64,000 nucleotides of DNA from Mariniphaga sp041687215 (GTDB lineage: Bacteria > Bacteroidota > Bacteroidia > Bacteroidales > Prolixibacteraceae): NCBI RefSeq assembly GCF_041687215.1, contig NZ_JAWLCI010000024.1:1-64000 (forward strand). The letters run 5' to 3'. A program made the translations under genes and the position numbers. A model generated the notes under the pieces. The model saw only the letters and a list, made by a program, of their open reading frames with translations. It had not been told where the DNA came from and ran no database searches. Below are positions 16,722 through 26,434 of the stretch, piece by piece; the stretch's first letter is position 1; every line of letters begins with the position of its first letter.

Positions 16722-17462
16722 ATGAGGTTTATTGCACTAATACCTGCCCGTTTCCAATCCACCCGATTCCCGGGAAAACCTTTGGCCTTGCTGGGTGGAA
16801 AGCCTTTAGTACAATGGGTTTATGAAAATGTGAAGCAGGCACTTGACCATGTTTGGGTGGCTACAGACGATGACCGGATTTTTAATGCAGTTGAAGCTTT
16901 TGGCGGGAAAGCAGTTTATACCGATTCTTCTCACCGAAGCGGTACCGACCGTTGTGCCGAGGCGGCCAGGCTGTTGAAAAATGAAGTTGAATTTGATGTC
17001 GTCATTAATGTTCAAGGCGATGAACCGTTTATAAAAGCTGAACAAATCCGGCAACTGATGGCGTGTTTCAACGGAAAAACTGAAATAGCTACCCTTGTAA
17101 AAGCCATTGATTCAACAGAAGAACTTTTTAACCCGAACCGGCCCAAAGTAGTTCTAGACAACGATCAAAATGCATTGTATTTCAGCCGGTTTTCTATTCC
17201 ATATATCCGTGGCGAAAAAGAAAACAGTTGGTTGCTGGCCAATAAATTCTGGGCTCACATTGGCATGTATGCTTATAGAAATGATGTTCTTCAGGAAATT
17301 ACGCGGCTTGATCCTGGGAAACTCGAACGGGCCGAGGCGTTGGAACAATTAAGATGGCTTGAAAACGGATACCGCATAAAAACAGCAGAAACCAGTTTTC
17401 AAAGTATTGGTATTGATACGCCAGAGGATTTACAATTGGCTGCAGAGTGGCTTCTCAAATAA
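16722..17462 (+). CDS. kdsB: 3-deoxy-manno-octulosonate cytidylyltransferase
   Basis: 246-residue CMP-KDO synthetase that activates KDO with CTP for lipopolysaccharide inner core. Diagnostic motifs: IPARFQSTRFPGKPLALLGG (nucleotide-binding N-terminus), VATDDDRI, SHRSGTDRCAEAA, NVQGDEPFI and AHIGMYAYR. Length is standard. It is divergent from the lptE operon with a 175-base shared promoter region, grouping two LPS functions. Confidence 0.97.
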   Translation: MRFIALIPARFQSTRFPGKPLALLGGKPLVQWVYENVKQALDHVWVATDDDRIFNAVEAFGGKAVYTDSSHRSGTDRCAEAARLLKNEVEFDVVINVQGDEPFIKAEQIRQLMACFNGKTEIATLVKAIDSTEELFNPNRPKVVLDNDQNALYFSRFSIPYIRGEKENSWLLANKFWAHIGMYAYRNDVLQEITRLDPGKLERAEALEQLRWLENGYRIKTAETSFQSIGIDTPEDLQLAAEWLLK

Positions 17463-17510
17463 AAGGCATAAAATTTGCTTGATAGACTTATAAATTGTAA
17501 ATTTCCAGCT

Positions 17511-17876
17511 ATGAAACGATTAATACTTTTAATGTTATTTTTTGTAATCACTTTTACCGGATTTTCAGGCAATCCGGGAAATTTGTTTTTGCAACAGGAC
17601 CAGCCCGCATTAACACAGGAAAATCGTTTCGAGCTGAAAATCTACCCAAATCCAACCGAAACCGGACGAATTACCCTTGAAATGAATACCGGTGAAATCA
17701 ATGAAATCAGGTTAATTGATATTGCCGGCAAAGAGGTTATTTCTCGCAAAATTGATTTTGGAACTCCGAAATATCTTTTATCACTTGATGAAATTCCCAA
17801 CGGAATATATTTTGTTCGGGTAAAAACCACCGAAAATAAGGTTGTGGTTAAAAAACTTGTTGTTTCCTCCCGGTAA
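17511..17876 (+). CDS. small exported protein made almost only of a T9SS sorting domain
   Basis: 121 residues: a signal peptide (hydrophobic 3-18), about 18 linker residues, then a complete type A T9SS C-terminal domain from about 38 (FELKIYPNPTETGRITLE ... IRLIDIAGKEVISRK ... LDEIPNGIYFVRVKTTENKVVVKKLVV). The three hallmark elements YPNP, D.xGK and GIYFVRV are all present. No cargo domain precedes it. Such tails normally direct large enzymes through the type IX system, so a tail with no cargo is odd. ATG 17511 was preferred over 17475 because the signal peptide starts there. It follows kdsB by 48 bases. Confidence 0.8.
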   Translation: MKRLILLMLFFVITFTGFSGNPGNLFLQQDQPALTQENRFELKIYPNPTETGRITLEMNTGEINEIRLIDIAGKEVISRKIDFGTPKYLLSLDEIPNGIYFVRVKTTENKVVVKKLVVSSR

Positions 17877-17953
17877 AAACTTTTCCAGCACGAGTTTATC
17901 TCATGTTAAAATTTTATGATTGAAGTAGTTATGTCACCCGGATTGTTTGGTAA

Positions 17954-18667
17954 TTAATTTCCAAACCGTTTTTTTGCTTCTTCCAACATGGTAATTGTGG
18001 CAGTGGCTCCGCAGCGGGAACATCCGGCTTCCTTCACAGCGAGTAATCCGTCAAGCGCGCGCACCCCGCCGGCTGCTTTTACCTTAATTTTTGGCCCTAC
18101 GCTGGCTTTCATCAGTTTCAGATTGGGGACTGTTGCTCCCTGATAGGAATATTTTCCGTCGTCGCCTTTTACGAAACCAAATCCCGAGGATGTTTTCACA
18201 TAATCGGCACCCACTTTTGTACAGATTTCGCACAGTTTGACAATGTCCTCTTTTTGGGTCACATAATCGGTTTCGAAAATTACTTTTACGATGGCACTGT
18301 TTTCATGGCATTTTTGTGTAACTGCACCAATTTCATTTTCGATGTAATCCCAGTCACCCTGTAGTGCTTTGCCAATATTAATCACCATATCAATCTCCAC
18401 AGCGCCGTCGTTGCAGGCTACTTCGGTTTCGAATACCTTTACTTCTATGGATGAATTCCCTGCCGGGAAACCGATTACACAACCTACCAGTACATCCGAA
18501 CCTTTGAGCAGTTCAACGGCTTTTTTTACGGCATAAGGTTTAACACAAACCGATGCTACATCATACTTTTTAGCCACATCGCATTCCCTGCGCAAATCTT
18601 CATCAGTCATGGTCGGATGAAGAATAGAGTGGTCAATCATTTTTGCGAGTTCTTTTACTTTGTTCAT
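17954..18667 (-). CDS. deoC: deoxyribose-phosphate aldolase
   Basis: 237-residue class I aldolase cleaving 2-deoxyribose-5-phosphate to acetaldehyde and glyceraldehyde-3-phosphate in nucleoside catabolism. The Schiff-base Lys158 is in VKTSSGFG, proton-relay Lys197 in VKAAGGVR and Asp93 in EIDMVINIG. The start at 18667 gives the conserved opening (KELAKMIDHSILHP) and leaves 10 bases after the upstream serine hydrolase stop; an ATG 12 codons earlier would overlap that gene. It is likely cotranscribed with the serine hydrolase. Confidence 0.96.
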   Translation of the reverse strand: MNKVKELAKMIDHSILHPTMTDEDLRRECDVAKKYDVASVCVKPYAVKKAVELLKGSDVLVGCVIGFPAGNSSIEVKVFETEVACNDGAVEIDMVINIGKALQGDWDYIENEIGAVTQKCHENSAIVKVIFETDYVTQKEDIVKLCEICTKVGADYVKTSSGFGFVKGDDGKYSYQGATVPNLKLMKASVGPKIKVKAAGGVRALDGLLAVKEAGCSRCGATATITMLEEAKKRFGN

Positions 18668-18677
18668 TTTTAATATT

Positions 18678-19973
18678 TTAGTCATCAATAGTTTGAAAAA
18701 CAAGTTGTCTGAATTTCCAGCCAGTCTGATCGTTTGTGGGTCCCTGGGTTTGTTTCATAATTATTCCGATTACATTTTCTTCGGGGTCGGCAAAATACTG
18801 AGTGTTAAAATAGCCGCCCCAGTCAAATGTGCCTTCACTGCCAATTCCACCTTTATCCTGCCCTTCAGGAGTAACCACACCGAAAGCCAGGCCGTAGTGT
18901 TTTTCAATTCCCCCAAATAATTCACCGGTCTGATTTCCCATAATACTTCTTACAGTTGTCCTGCTTAATAAGCGTACTCCGTTGTATTCTCCGCCATTCA
19001 GGTACATTTGCAGGAATGTGGCATAATCTTTTGCCGTGCTCGAAAGCCCTGCGCCACCTGAGAAAAAGGATTTTGCACCTTTTACCGGGTAATTGGTATC
19101 GTAAAAGGTAACCGGGTATTTTACCCATTCTCCGTTTATTTTGTGCTGAACGGCAACCAGCCGGTCAACTTTTGCTTCGGGAAAGTAAAACCGGGTGTCA
19201 TTCATTCCCAGCGGATCGAAAATGCGGGTTTTCAGGAATTCATCGAACGGCATTCCCGAAACTACTTCAATGAAGTACCCAAGCACATCCAGCCCTTCGC
19301 TGTAAGTATATTTCTCACCCGGGTGATGGTGAAGGGGAAGTTTAGCCAGTTTTTTTACACTCTCTCCAATGGTGATTTTTTCGGTGGTAAACAAGTCGGT
19401 AATTCCAGCCTTTTGATAAATCATCTGCATGCGTTCATCACCATCGATCAATCCGTAACCAATGCCGGAAGTGTGTGTTAACAAATGCCTTATGGTAATT
19501 TCTTTGTTGGCAGCAATTCCGGTCCATGTTGTATCGTTGTATTTGAACCTGCTTAATACCTGCGGATTTTTAAATTCCGGGATAAATTTTGAAATGGGAT
19601 CATCCAGTTGAAATTTACCTTCTTCCCAAAGCATCATTACTGCCGTTGATGTGATGGCTTTTGATTGAGAAGCAATACGAAAAATATCGTCGCGTTTAAG
19701 CTGGCGGTTTTTTTCATTTTCGGCCATTCCGTATGCTTTCCAGTGCACAATTTTACCATCGCGTGCCACCAGCGAAACAATTCCAGGCACCTGCCCTTGA
19801 GCAACTGCCTCATCACACATTTGGTCAATTCGGGCCAGACGTTCGGGGGAAATCCCAACACTTTCAGGCGAAGCTTCTGCCAAAACAGGCGATTTTTGAA
19901 TGGATTTGGTTTGGGCTGAAAGAGCAAACGAAAGCAAAAGGGTTATTGAAAATAATAAGATTGATTTTTTCAT
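18678..19973 (-). CDS. exported serine hydrolase (class C beta-lactamase/esterase family)
   Basis: 431 residues with a Sec signal peptide (cut near LSAQ, residue 21). The beta-lactamase/D-Ala-D-Ala carboxypeptidase fold is shown by the nucleophile motif S102-Q-S-K105 (IASQSKAITSTAVMML) and Tyr224 in YTYSEG, the position of the YxN motif but with Glu in place of Asn. GGAGLSSTAKDYATFLQM and a C-terminal GGIGSEGTFDWGGYF complete the active site. Such proteins in Bacteroidota act as periplasmic esterases or peptidases. Beta-lactam hydrolysis should not be assumed. Confidence 0.9.
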   Translation of the reverse strand: MKKSILLFSITLLLSFALSAQTKSIQKSPVLAEASPESVGISPERLARIDQMCDEAVAQGQVPGIVSLVARDGKIVHWKAYGMAENEKNRQLKRDDIFRIASQSKAITSTAVMMLWEEGKFQLDDPISKFIPEFKNPQVLSRFKYNDTTWTGIAANKEITIRHLLTHTSGIGYGLIDGDERMQMIYQKAGITDLFTTEKITIGESVKKLAKLPLHHHPGEKYTYSEGLDVLGYFIEVVSGMPFDEFLKTRIFDPLGMNDTRFYFPEAKVDRLVAVQHKINGEWVKYPVTFYDTNYPVKGAKSFFSGGAGLSSTAKDYATFLQMYLNGGEYNGVRLLSRTTVRSIMGNQTGELFGGIEKHYGLAFGVVTPEGQDKGGIGSEGTFDWGGYFNTQYFADPEENVIGIIMKQTQGPTNDQTGWKFRQLVFQTIDD

Positions 19974-19998
19974 CGTTTAAATTTTGTAAATATATCAA

Positions 19999-22900
19999 TT
20001 AATTTTTCTGCATCTTTCCCGTTAAATAAGTTCCATCGGGTTTTATCAAACCAATTACGTAGAATCCAGATTGGAATTTTTCCACCGAAATCTCATGCCC
20101 GCCCCTCAAATCGGTTTGAAAAACCTTTTTTCCCTGGTAGTCAAAAATTTCTATCAGCGATATGCTGTCCAGACTTTTGCTGAAGTATATCTTTTCGGTT
20201 GCCGGATTGGGATAAAACAGCGGCTGACCATTTATATCAACCAATTTGGCGCTTGTTGAGGGGCAATCGGTTCCCTGATTGGTGACCAGCACGGTAACCG
20301 TATCGCTCAGGGCATGATTATCTGCCGCATACGCATGAATTTTAATGTACCCTTCATCGCCGCAAATTCCCGAAGCCTTGATGTGAAGCCTTCCCCCCGA
20401 AAGCGGAGTTAGAATACTCTCCGTAGTATTTTCAGTTACATCGAGAATGGCAACAGTGCTGAAAGCGTTTGAAGGCAAAATTTCAGTACGAATAATATCT
20501 GTTTCAAGGTTTGCATCGATAATAAAATTCCGGGTGGAAGTTACATTCAGGCTTTCAGGTCGAACACGGTCGTAGTAACCCAACGGAAGTTGTTCATAAC
20601 CGGGGTCTTCGCCCTCTATGGAGACAATAACCATGGCATGTTTTGGAACACGAATAAGCAAATCATCGGAAAGCGTTACTTCCGTTGAATCGATATTTGT
20701 TTCAAACGAACTGAAATCCTCCTGCCAAATGGTATAAACAGTGGCATTTTCAGAAAAATCAAAACCGGCAGGCAATTCCAGTTGAATGGTAAAATCGTTT
20801 TCAAAGTCACGGTTCATCATCAAGATACTGAATTGTTCTCCCGAATTGTAGGCATAAACTCCAACTGCGTCGTAATTAATAATTTTGTTATTGGAATCTG
20901 TGATTTTGTTGTTCGATATAAACTCAGACCCCAGAATGTGTCCCTTGCAAAACCGGTTAAAGTATTTACCGGTATGGTAAAGCGGCAGTTGTTTGTAGTT
21001 TTCTGCCGGCTGGGTAATTCTCCACTGACCACCGGTAAGGTGAAAAATACTGGGTAAAATAGTTCCGTAATTCATGGAATTGGCCAGGTAATCAGTTAAA
21101 ACAATGGCTTGTCCGAACCTCCCGTTGTATGAAGTGGTGGTCATGTTCGATTCGTACAGATAGAATGTTTTCAGTGTGCCGGTCAAACTCAGCATCTCTT
21201 TCATGGTCAGCACAAAACCTTCGATGTTCTTTCTTGACATTTCCAGACTGTTTTTGTAGTAATCGAGTTCCGACTCGCCTTTCGGAATTTCAGGATCGTA
21301 ACTGAGATTACCACCCATGTATCCTGAAACACCCAAACATTCGGCATGACCTTTGTCGCCCGTCAATACTTTTGTATTTACACCGTAACTGTTGTCGGGG
21401 TGAGGGTATCTTCCACTGTACACCATAATAATTTTTTCCGGATCATAGTAAGGTGAAGATCTGACAACTTCCGTCATATCTCTGACCCACTTGGCATATT
21501 TGGCATAATCGGAACCGATTTCAGCATCGTGTACCGCTGCACCCCAAACTTCATTTCCAAATTCCAGCAGGATACCTTTGCCTTGTTGCAAAAGAGGCTC
21601 GGCAAATCCTTCGGAAGTGCGGACTGTTCCCCAGGCGGTGTTAGCATCTCCTGCAAGGTATTCCAGAAGGTATAAAAAGGTATTCGGATCGGTGCGGTAA
21701 TCCAGACCGTTTTTAACCCCAACTGTCAGGGCAAACCAGGCGCCAATTTCATTGGCAAGGTTCATCATTTTGCCGTAAGTATTTGCTTTGCCAGGCCCTA
21801 CCGAACCCTGGAATGATTTTGAGTTGGCAGAAATGGCGCCCCACCTGACTGCTCCTGCCTGAAAATCCTTAACCAATTGCCTGACTTCCGGTTTGTTTAC
21901 CATGTCGCCGTTTTCGTAAGGGCCGTTCAATCCGATTCCTTCGTTCCACGATGTGTTTTTATTGTGAACCACTACCTTCCCTATCCGTTCACCAAGATTG
22001 GGCCCGGTTGGGTCGAATTCTGCGGTGGAAACGCTGAATATTTCACTCTTGTCAGAAACGTTCAAGCCGGCATCAATGGCCTCAATGGATATGGAATATA
22101 CAGTTTCGGGGAGTAAATTGTGAATCACAATTTTGTTTTCAAAAATATAATCAGAAGTATTGTAAAGTACATCGTCAATATAAAAATTGTAACCAATTAC
22201 CTCGGTTTCGTTATCGGTTGCTCCGCTCCATTCGAGTTTCAAAGCCAGACCGGTTGCCTGCAGTACCTCTAAATTTTGGGGTGGCGCAGGTGGTTGGTTG
22301 TCTGCTTTATGGGTTTCCAATTCAAGTATTTCACTGATAAAGGACTCATTTCCGGAATAATCCACTGCTGTAACAACAATCTGCCAGCTTGTTTCGGCTG
22401 TAAGATTTTCAACCCTGTATGTTTTTTCTTTAATGAGTTCTTCATTAATCCGGTATCCGTTCAGGTACATATTGTATCCTGATACCTTGTTGTTGTCTGA
22501 AGAAGGACTCCAATTCATCAAAAAACCGAAAGATGAACGCCAGGATAGAATGAGATTGGCAGGTGGAGTGGGTTTGGTTACATCATAAACCGGCATGGTA
22601 TGTTCTCCGGGAATGTAACCCATATTAATACCGGGGCCATCCCATAAAATGCCTCCAATGGTGGTATGAATAATCCACTGTGTGGCATAAAATGCATAAA
22701 CTTTCCCGGCTTCCAGTTCTACTGGTGCCGATTTGGTTGTCTGGTTCCCGATTTCAGTGCCCGCATTGCCATGATTTGAGCTTCGGGCGACAATTTTTTG
22801 AGCATTTGAGAAATTTTCATTCGGGCTCAACCAAAGGGTATGCCTGTCCTGTGAACGCATATAAAAATGATAGGTACCACTGGCAGGTGGAATCAGGTAC

Positions 22901-23466
22901 CCTTTATACAAAGAGGTAAAAAAATCGTGTCCGGTGCAGGAAGCGCCAGTGCAATCCATATTTACCGTCAGGGGAATTTCGCTGTAATTGAGTTGATTGT
23001 AAGGTCCTGCTGAAGTTTGAATGATTTTTTCGTAAACCGGTTCGTTTGTCAGGGGAATGGCTTCCTGCCAAAATACAATATCGTGAATCTGAAAAAGCAT
23101 ACCTGGATTATGGTAGGGATCAATTCGCACCATGTAATCAATTGAATCAGATACTTCTTCATATTGCAGCTTTACTGTAAGGTTAACAATCCCGGTAATT
23201 CCTTTTTCTTCAACATTCACAAGAACGAAGGTTTGCCCGGAAACGTAATCGGTATTCAATACTTCCAACAAGTTGGCATCTGCCGAAAACACTTCAATTT
23301 GAGGATTTTTAGATGATATCGAATCGAGAATAGGAATTATAATCTGATTTTGCCCCGAACCAATAAAAATTTTCGTCGAATCCTGGTTTAATCCTGTTTG
23401 TGCTGATATTACTCCATTTAAAGCAAAAAGGATAATGAAAATAAACCTGAAAAAAAATGTGTACAT
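19999..23466 (-). CDS. large secreted PA14/FN3/clan GH-A glycoside hydrolase with T9SS tail
   Basis: 1155 residues: signal peptide (1-23), a beta domain (about 28-115), a PA14-like carbohydrate-binding domain (about 120-290, with the paired cysteines DCTGASC), two fibronectin type III domains (about 297-385 and 392-482), then a TIM-barrel catalytic region (about 490-900). Its acid/base is Glu639 (LEFGNEVWG) and its probable nucleophile Glu772 (FYLYESN), the arrangement of clan GH-A families such as GH39, GH51 and GH79. A beta-sandwich and a type A T9SS sorting domain (YPNPATEKIYF ... SGFYVIGL) end it. It is exported across both membranes and anchored or released. ATG 23466 starts the signal peptide. 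Family and substrate are not assigned. Confidence 0.85.
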   Translation of the reverse strand: MYTFFFRFIFIILFALNGVISAQTGLNQDSTKIFIGSGQNQIIIPILDSISSKNPQIEVFSADANLLEVLNTDYVSGQTFVLVNVEEKGITGIVNLTVKLQYEEVSDSIDYMVRIDPYHNPGMLFQIHDIVFWQEAIPLTNEPVYEKIIQTSAGPYNQLNYSEIPLTVNMDCTGASCTGHDFFTSLYKGYLIPPASGTYHFYMRSQDRHTLWLSPNENFSNAQKIVARSSNHGNAGTEIGNQTTKSAPVELEAGKVYAFYATQWIIHTTIGGILWDGPGINMGYIPGEHTMPVYDVTKPTPPANLILSWRSSFGFLMNWSPSSDNNKVSGYNMYLNGYRINEELIKEKTYRVENLTAETSWQIVVTAVDYSGNESFISEILELETHKADNQPPAPPQNLEVLQATGLALKLEWSGATDNETEVIGYNFYIDDVLYNTSDYIFENKIVIHNLLPETVYSISIEAIDAGLNVSDKSEIFSVSTAEFDPTGPNLGERIGKVVVHNKNTSWNEGIGLNGPYENGDMVNKPEVRQLVKDFQAGAVRWGAISANSKSFQGSVGPGKANTYGKMMNLANEIGAWFALTVGVKNGLDYRTDPNTFLYLLEYLAGDANTAWGTVRTSEGFAEPLLQQGKGILLEFGNEVWGAAVHDAEIGSDYAKYAKWVRDMTEVVRSSPYYDPEKIIMVYSGRYPHPDNSYGVNTKVLTGDKGHAECLGVSGYMGGNLSYDPEIPKGESELDYYKNSLEMSRKNIEGFVLTMKEMLSLTGTLKTFYLYESNMTTTSYNGRFGQAIVLTDYLANSMNYGTILPSIFHLTGGQWRITQPAENYKQLPLYHTGKYFNRFCKGHILGSEFISNNKITDSNNKIINYDAVGVYAYNSGEQFSILMMNRDFENDFTIQLELPAGFDFSENATVYTIWQEDFSSFETNIDSTEVTLSDDLLIRVPKHAMVIVSIEGEDPGYEQLPLGYYDRVRPESLNVTSTRNFIIDANLETDIIRTEILPSNAFSTVAILDVTENTTESILTPLSGGRLHIKASGICGDEGYIKIHAYAADNHALSDTVTVLVTNQGTDCPSTSAKLVDINGQPLFYPNPATEKIYFSKSLDSISLIEIFDYQGKKVFQTDLRGGHEISVEKFQSGFYVIGLIKPDGTYLTGKMQKN

Positions 23467-23606
23467 TGTTATGATTTTATAATTCTGCAAGCAGAATCTT
23501 AGCTTTCCAGACAAAAATATTAAAAATCAAATTGGAATTACCTTGAATAGATGAACAAAATATCGGAATCATAGTATATAATTCTAATTAATAAAAAACT
23601 AATATT

Positions 23607-24611
23607 ATGGCAGACCGCAGAACATTTTTAAAATCACTGGCAGGATTAACCGCAGGTTTATCCGTTAGCAGTGCCGCTTTTGGGAAAAATTCAGAAAATG
23701 ACCGGCTGGGTGAAGTCCTTCCCAAAAGAAAATTTGGCCGGACAGGCGAGTACGTTACCATGCTTGGCACGGGAGGTTACCACGTTGGCTGGACGACTGA
23801 ACGCGATGCACAGGAAGTAATTGAAGCTTCGCTGGAAGGTGGTGTGCGGTTTTTCGATACCGCCGAAAGTTACTCAAAAGGTGTAAGTGAAGAACGATAC
23901 GGAAAGTACCTGACACCGAAGTACCGCGATTTGATTTTTTTGATGACCAAAACCACCGGCCCCGATGCCAAAACAGTGCAGGAACACCTGGAAGGTTCGC
24001 TTCGGCGATTAAAAGTCGATCAGATAGATTTATACCAGGTACATTCCATTCGCACCCCGCAGGATGTGGACGACCGTATTTCAAACGGAGTGCTGGAAGT
24101 ATTGTTAAAAGCAAAAGAACAGGAAAAAATCAAATACATTGGTTTTACCGGCCACCAAAATCCGTATGCACATGCCCGTATGCTGGAACAAACTGAAAAA
24201 AGTGATCTGTTTGATGGTGTTCTAATGCCGGTAAATGTTCTTGATCCGTCTTATTTCAGTTTTACCGAAAATGTAATGCCGAAAGCACTCGATCGTAACC
24301 TGGGAATTATGGCTATGAAATCGTTGGCCGACGGGCGGTTCTTTGCCAAAAAAGAGCAGGCTAACTGGACGAATGATGATCCTGTCATTCCCAATTATTT
24401 GAGCATTAAAGAAGCCATGTATTTTGTGTGGTCGCTGCCTGTTTCGGTATTAATTGCCGGATGCGAAAATGCCACATTTATGAACGAGAAGATTGCACTG
24501 GCACGTTCTTTTTCCAAATATTCCGAAGAACAACGAATGGCACTCATCGAAAAAGTAAAAGATATTGCACTTACAGGGAAAGTGGAATATTTTAAACGGC
24601 AGGAAGCTTAA
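23607..24611 (+). CDS. Tat-exported aldo/keto reductase
   Basis: 334 residues with a twin-arginine signal (DRRTFLKSLAGLTAG, residues 3-17), so it is exported folded, probably with its NADP cofactor. The barrel has the catalytic tetrad Asp84 (RFFDTAESY), Tyr89, Lys115 (FLMTKTT) and His146 (LYQVHSIR). After GENA-like residues the C-terminus (EKIALARSFSKYSEEQR) closes the NADP site. The substrate is unknown, and periplasmic members are poorly characterised. It is divergent from the large glycosidase across 140 bases. Confidence 0.9.
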   Translation: MADRRTFLKSLAGLTAGLSVSSAAFGKNSENDRLGEVLPKRKFGRTGEYVTMLGTGGYHVGWTTERDAQEVIEASLEGGVRFFDTAESYSKGVSEERYGKYLTPKYRDLIFLMTKTTGPDAKTVQEHLEGSLRRLKVDQIDLYQVHSIRTPQDVDDRISNGVLEVLLKAKEQEKIKYIGFTGHQNPYAHARMLEQTEKSDLFDGVLMPVNVLDPSYFSFTENVMPKALDRNLGIMAMKSLADGRFFAKKEQANWTNDDPVIPNYLSIKEAMYFVWSLPVSVLIAGCENATFMNEKIALARSFSKYSEEQRMALIEKVKDIALTGKVEYFKRQEA

Positions 24612-24660
24612 AAATTGATTAAGCTTATTTTCAAGGTAACACGGAATCTTTGCAAAAAAT

Positions 24661-24668
24661 TATCTTTG
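24661..24668 (+). promoter_or_regulatory. -7 element of pgi
   Basis: TATCTTTG, an exact match to TAnnTTTG, lies 91 bases before the pgi ATG. This implies a leader of about 85 nucleotides that contains the hairpin at 24681-24707. Confidence 0.5.
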
Positions 24669-24680
24669 CAACATATTCGT

Positions 24681-24707
24681 CATAGTATCGCTCAAAGTGA
24701 TGCTATG
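24681..24707 (+). promoter_or_regulatory. hairpin in the pgi leader
   Basis: An 11-bp stem (24681-24691 with 24697-24707), with two G-U wobbles and a TCAAA loop, begins about 6 bases after the expected transcription start. It has no U tract, so it is not a terminator. It could stabilise the mRNA 5' end or be a binding site. Confidence 0.45.
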
Positions 24708-24759
24708 ACTGTTATTTATTGAACAGAATTAATTTACGAAACCATAAAAAAATAAATAT

Positions 24760-26409
24760 ATGTTGCCAAAAATAAATCCGATGACAACCGCAGCCTGGGA
24801 AAAACTGGAAGACCACTATTTTAGTTTTGAAGGCACTCACATGAAAGAAATTTTTGAAAAAGATTCCAACCGTTTTCATAGTTATTCACTGATGTTTGAA
24901 GATATTTTTGTGGATTTCTCGAAAAATATAGTTGATGACAAAGCGCGTGAGTTGCTTGTTGAACTTGCCGCGGAATGCAAAATGAAAGCAGCCGTTGAAG
25001 GCATGTTTTCAGGTGAAAAAATTAACGCCACCGAAAACCGTGCAGTGCTGCATGTGGCTTTACGAAACCGCAGCAATGATCCCATTTTTGTTGATGGCCA
25101 AAATGTTATGCCCGAAGTGAACGCTGTCCTCGACCAGATGAAAACTTTTTCTGAAAAGGTAATTTCGGGCCAGTGGAAAGGTTTTACGGGCAAAACTATT
25201 ACCGATGTGGTGAACATTGGTATCGGTGGTTCCGATCTTGGACCGTTGATGGTTACCGAAGCGCTAAAACCTTACAAAAATCACCTCAACCTGCATTTTG
25301 TATCGAACGTGGACGGCACGCACATTGCAGAAACGCTTAAAAAAGTGAACCCTGAAACCACGCTTTTTATTGTAGCTTCAAAAACATTCACCACCCAGGA
25401 AACCATGACCAACGCCAACACAGCTCGTGACTGGTTTCTGAAGGCTGCAAAAGATGAGGGATTTGTAAAAAACCACTTTGTGGCTGTTTCCACCAACGAA
25501 AAAGAAGTGGCGAAATTTGGCATCGACACCAAAAATATGTTCCGGTTTTGGGATTGGGTAGGTGGCCGTTATTCGCTCTGGTCGGCCATCGGACTTTCCA
25601 TTGTTTTGGGGATTGGTTTTGAAAACTTCATTCAGCTTTTAGAGGGCGCCCATGCCATGGACAATCATTTCCGCCATACCGAATTCGATAAAAATATACC
25701 TGTGACTCTGGCACTTTTCGGCATTTGGTACAACAACTTTTTCGGCGCCGAAACCGAGGCCATTTTGCCCTACGACCAGTACATGCACCGCTTTGCCGCC
25801 TATTTTCAACAAGGCAACATGGAAAGCAACGGTAAATATGTGGATCGTAACGGCGAGCCGGTGGAACACCAAACCGGTCCGATTATCTGGGGCGAACCGG
25901 GAACCAACGGCCAGCACGCTTTTTACCAGCTCATTCACCAGGGCACCAAGCTAATTCCGTGTGATTTTATTGCCGCTGCCATCAATCACAATCAGATTGG
26001 AGACCACCATCAAAAACTGCTGGCCAACTTTTTTGCCCAAACCGAAGCGCTGATGGTGGGAAAAACAGAAGAACAGGTAGTTGCTGAACTGAAAGCTGCG
26101 GGGAAAACCGAAGAAGAAATAGCAGCACTGGCACCGTTTAAAGTTTTCCCCGGAAATGTGCCCACCAATTCTATCCTGGTAAAAAAACTAACTCCGCGTG
26201 CACTGGGCTCTTTAATAGCCATGTATGAGCACAAAATTTTTGTGCAGGGAATTATCTGGAATATTTACAGTTTCGACCAGTGGGGTGTTGAACTGGGCAA
26301 ACAACTGGCCAATGCCATTTTGCCCGAACTGAAAAGCGACGAACCGGTTTCCGGGCACGATGTTTCTACAAACGGGTTGATAAATGCATATAAGAAAATG
26401 CGAAAATAG
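24760..26409 (+). CDS. pgi: glucose-6-phosphate isomerase
   Basis: 549-residue cytoplasmic isomerase interconverting glucose-6-phosphate and fructose-6-phosphate. It has the sugar-phosphate motif IGIGGSDLGPLMVTEAL, the catalytic region WDWVGGRYSLWSAIGLS, and the signature GEPGTNGQHAFYQLIHQGT with the active-site His. The length is that of the long bacterial/eukaryotic-like form. It is monocistronic, between a -7 promoter element and a terminator. Confidence 0.98.
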   Translation: MLPKINPMTTAAWEKLEDHYFSFEGTHMKEIFEKDSNRFHSYSLMFEDIFVDFSKNIVDDKARELLVELAAECKMKAAVEGMFSGEKINATENRAVLHVALRNRSNDPIFVDGQNVMPEVNAVLDQMKTFSEKVISGQWKGFTGKTITDVVNIGIGGSDLGPLMVTEALKPYKNHLNLHFVSNVDGTHIAETLKKVNPETTLFIVASKTFTTQETMTNANTARDWFLKAAKDEGFVKNHFVAVSTNEKEVAKFGIDTKNMFRFWDWVGGRYSLWSAIGLSIVLGIGFENFIQLLEGAHAMDNHFRHTEFDKNIPVTLALFGIWYNNFFGAETEAILPYDQYMHRFAAYFQQGNMESNGKYVDRNGEPVEHQTGPIIWGEPGTNGQHAFYQLIHQGTKLIPCDFIAAAINHNQIGDHHQKLLANFFAQTEALMVGKTEEQVVAELKAAGKTEEEIAALAPFKVFPGNVPTNSILVKKLTPRALGSLIAMYEHKIFVQGIIWNIYSFDQWGVELGKQLANAILPELKSDEPVSGHDVSTNGLINAYKKMRK

Positions 26410-26434
26410 GTACAGGTAAATTCAAAAATCAAAG

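Noticed and set aside
18678..19973. Calling the serine hydrolase an AmpC beta-lactamase
   Set aside because: The SxxK motif is shared by esterases and peptidases and the YxN motif reads YSE; resistance cannot be inferred.
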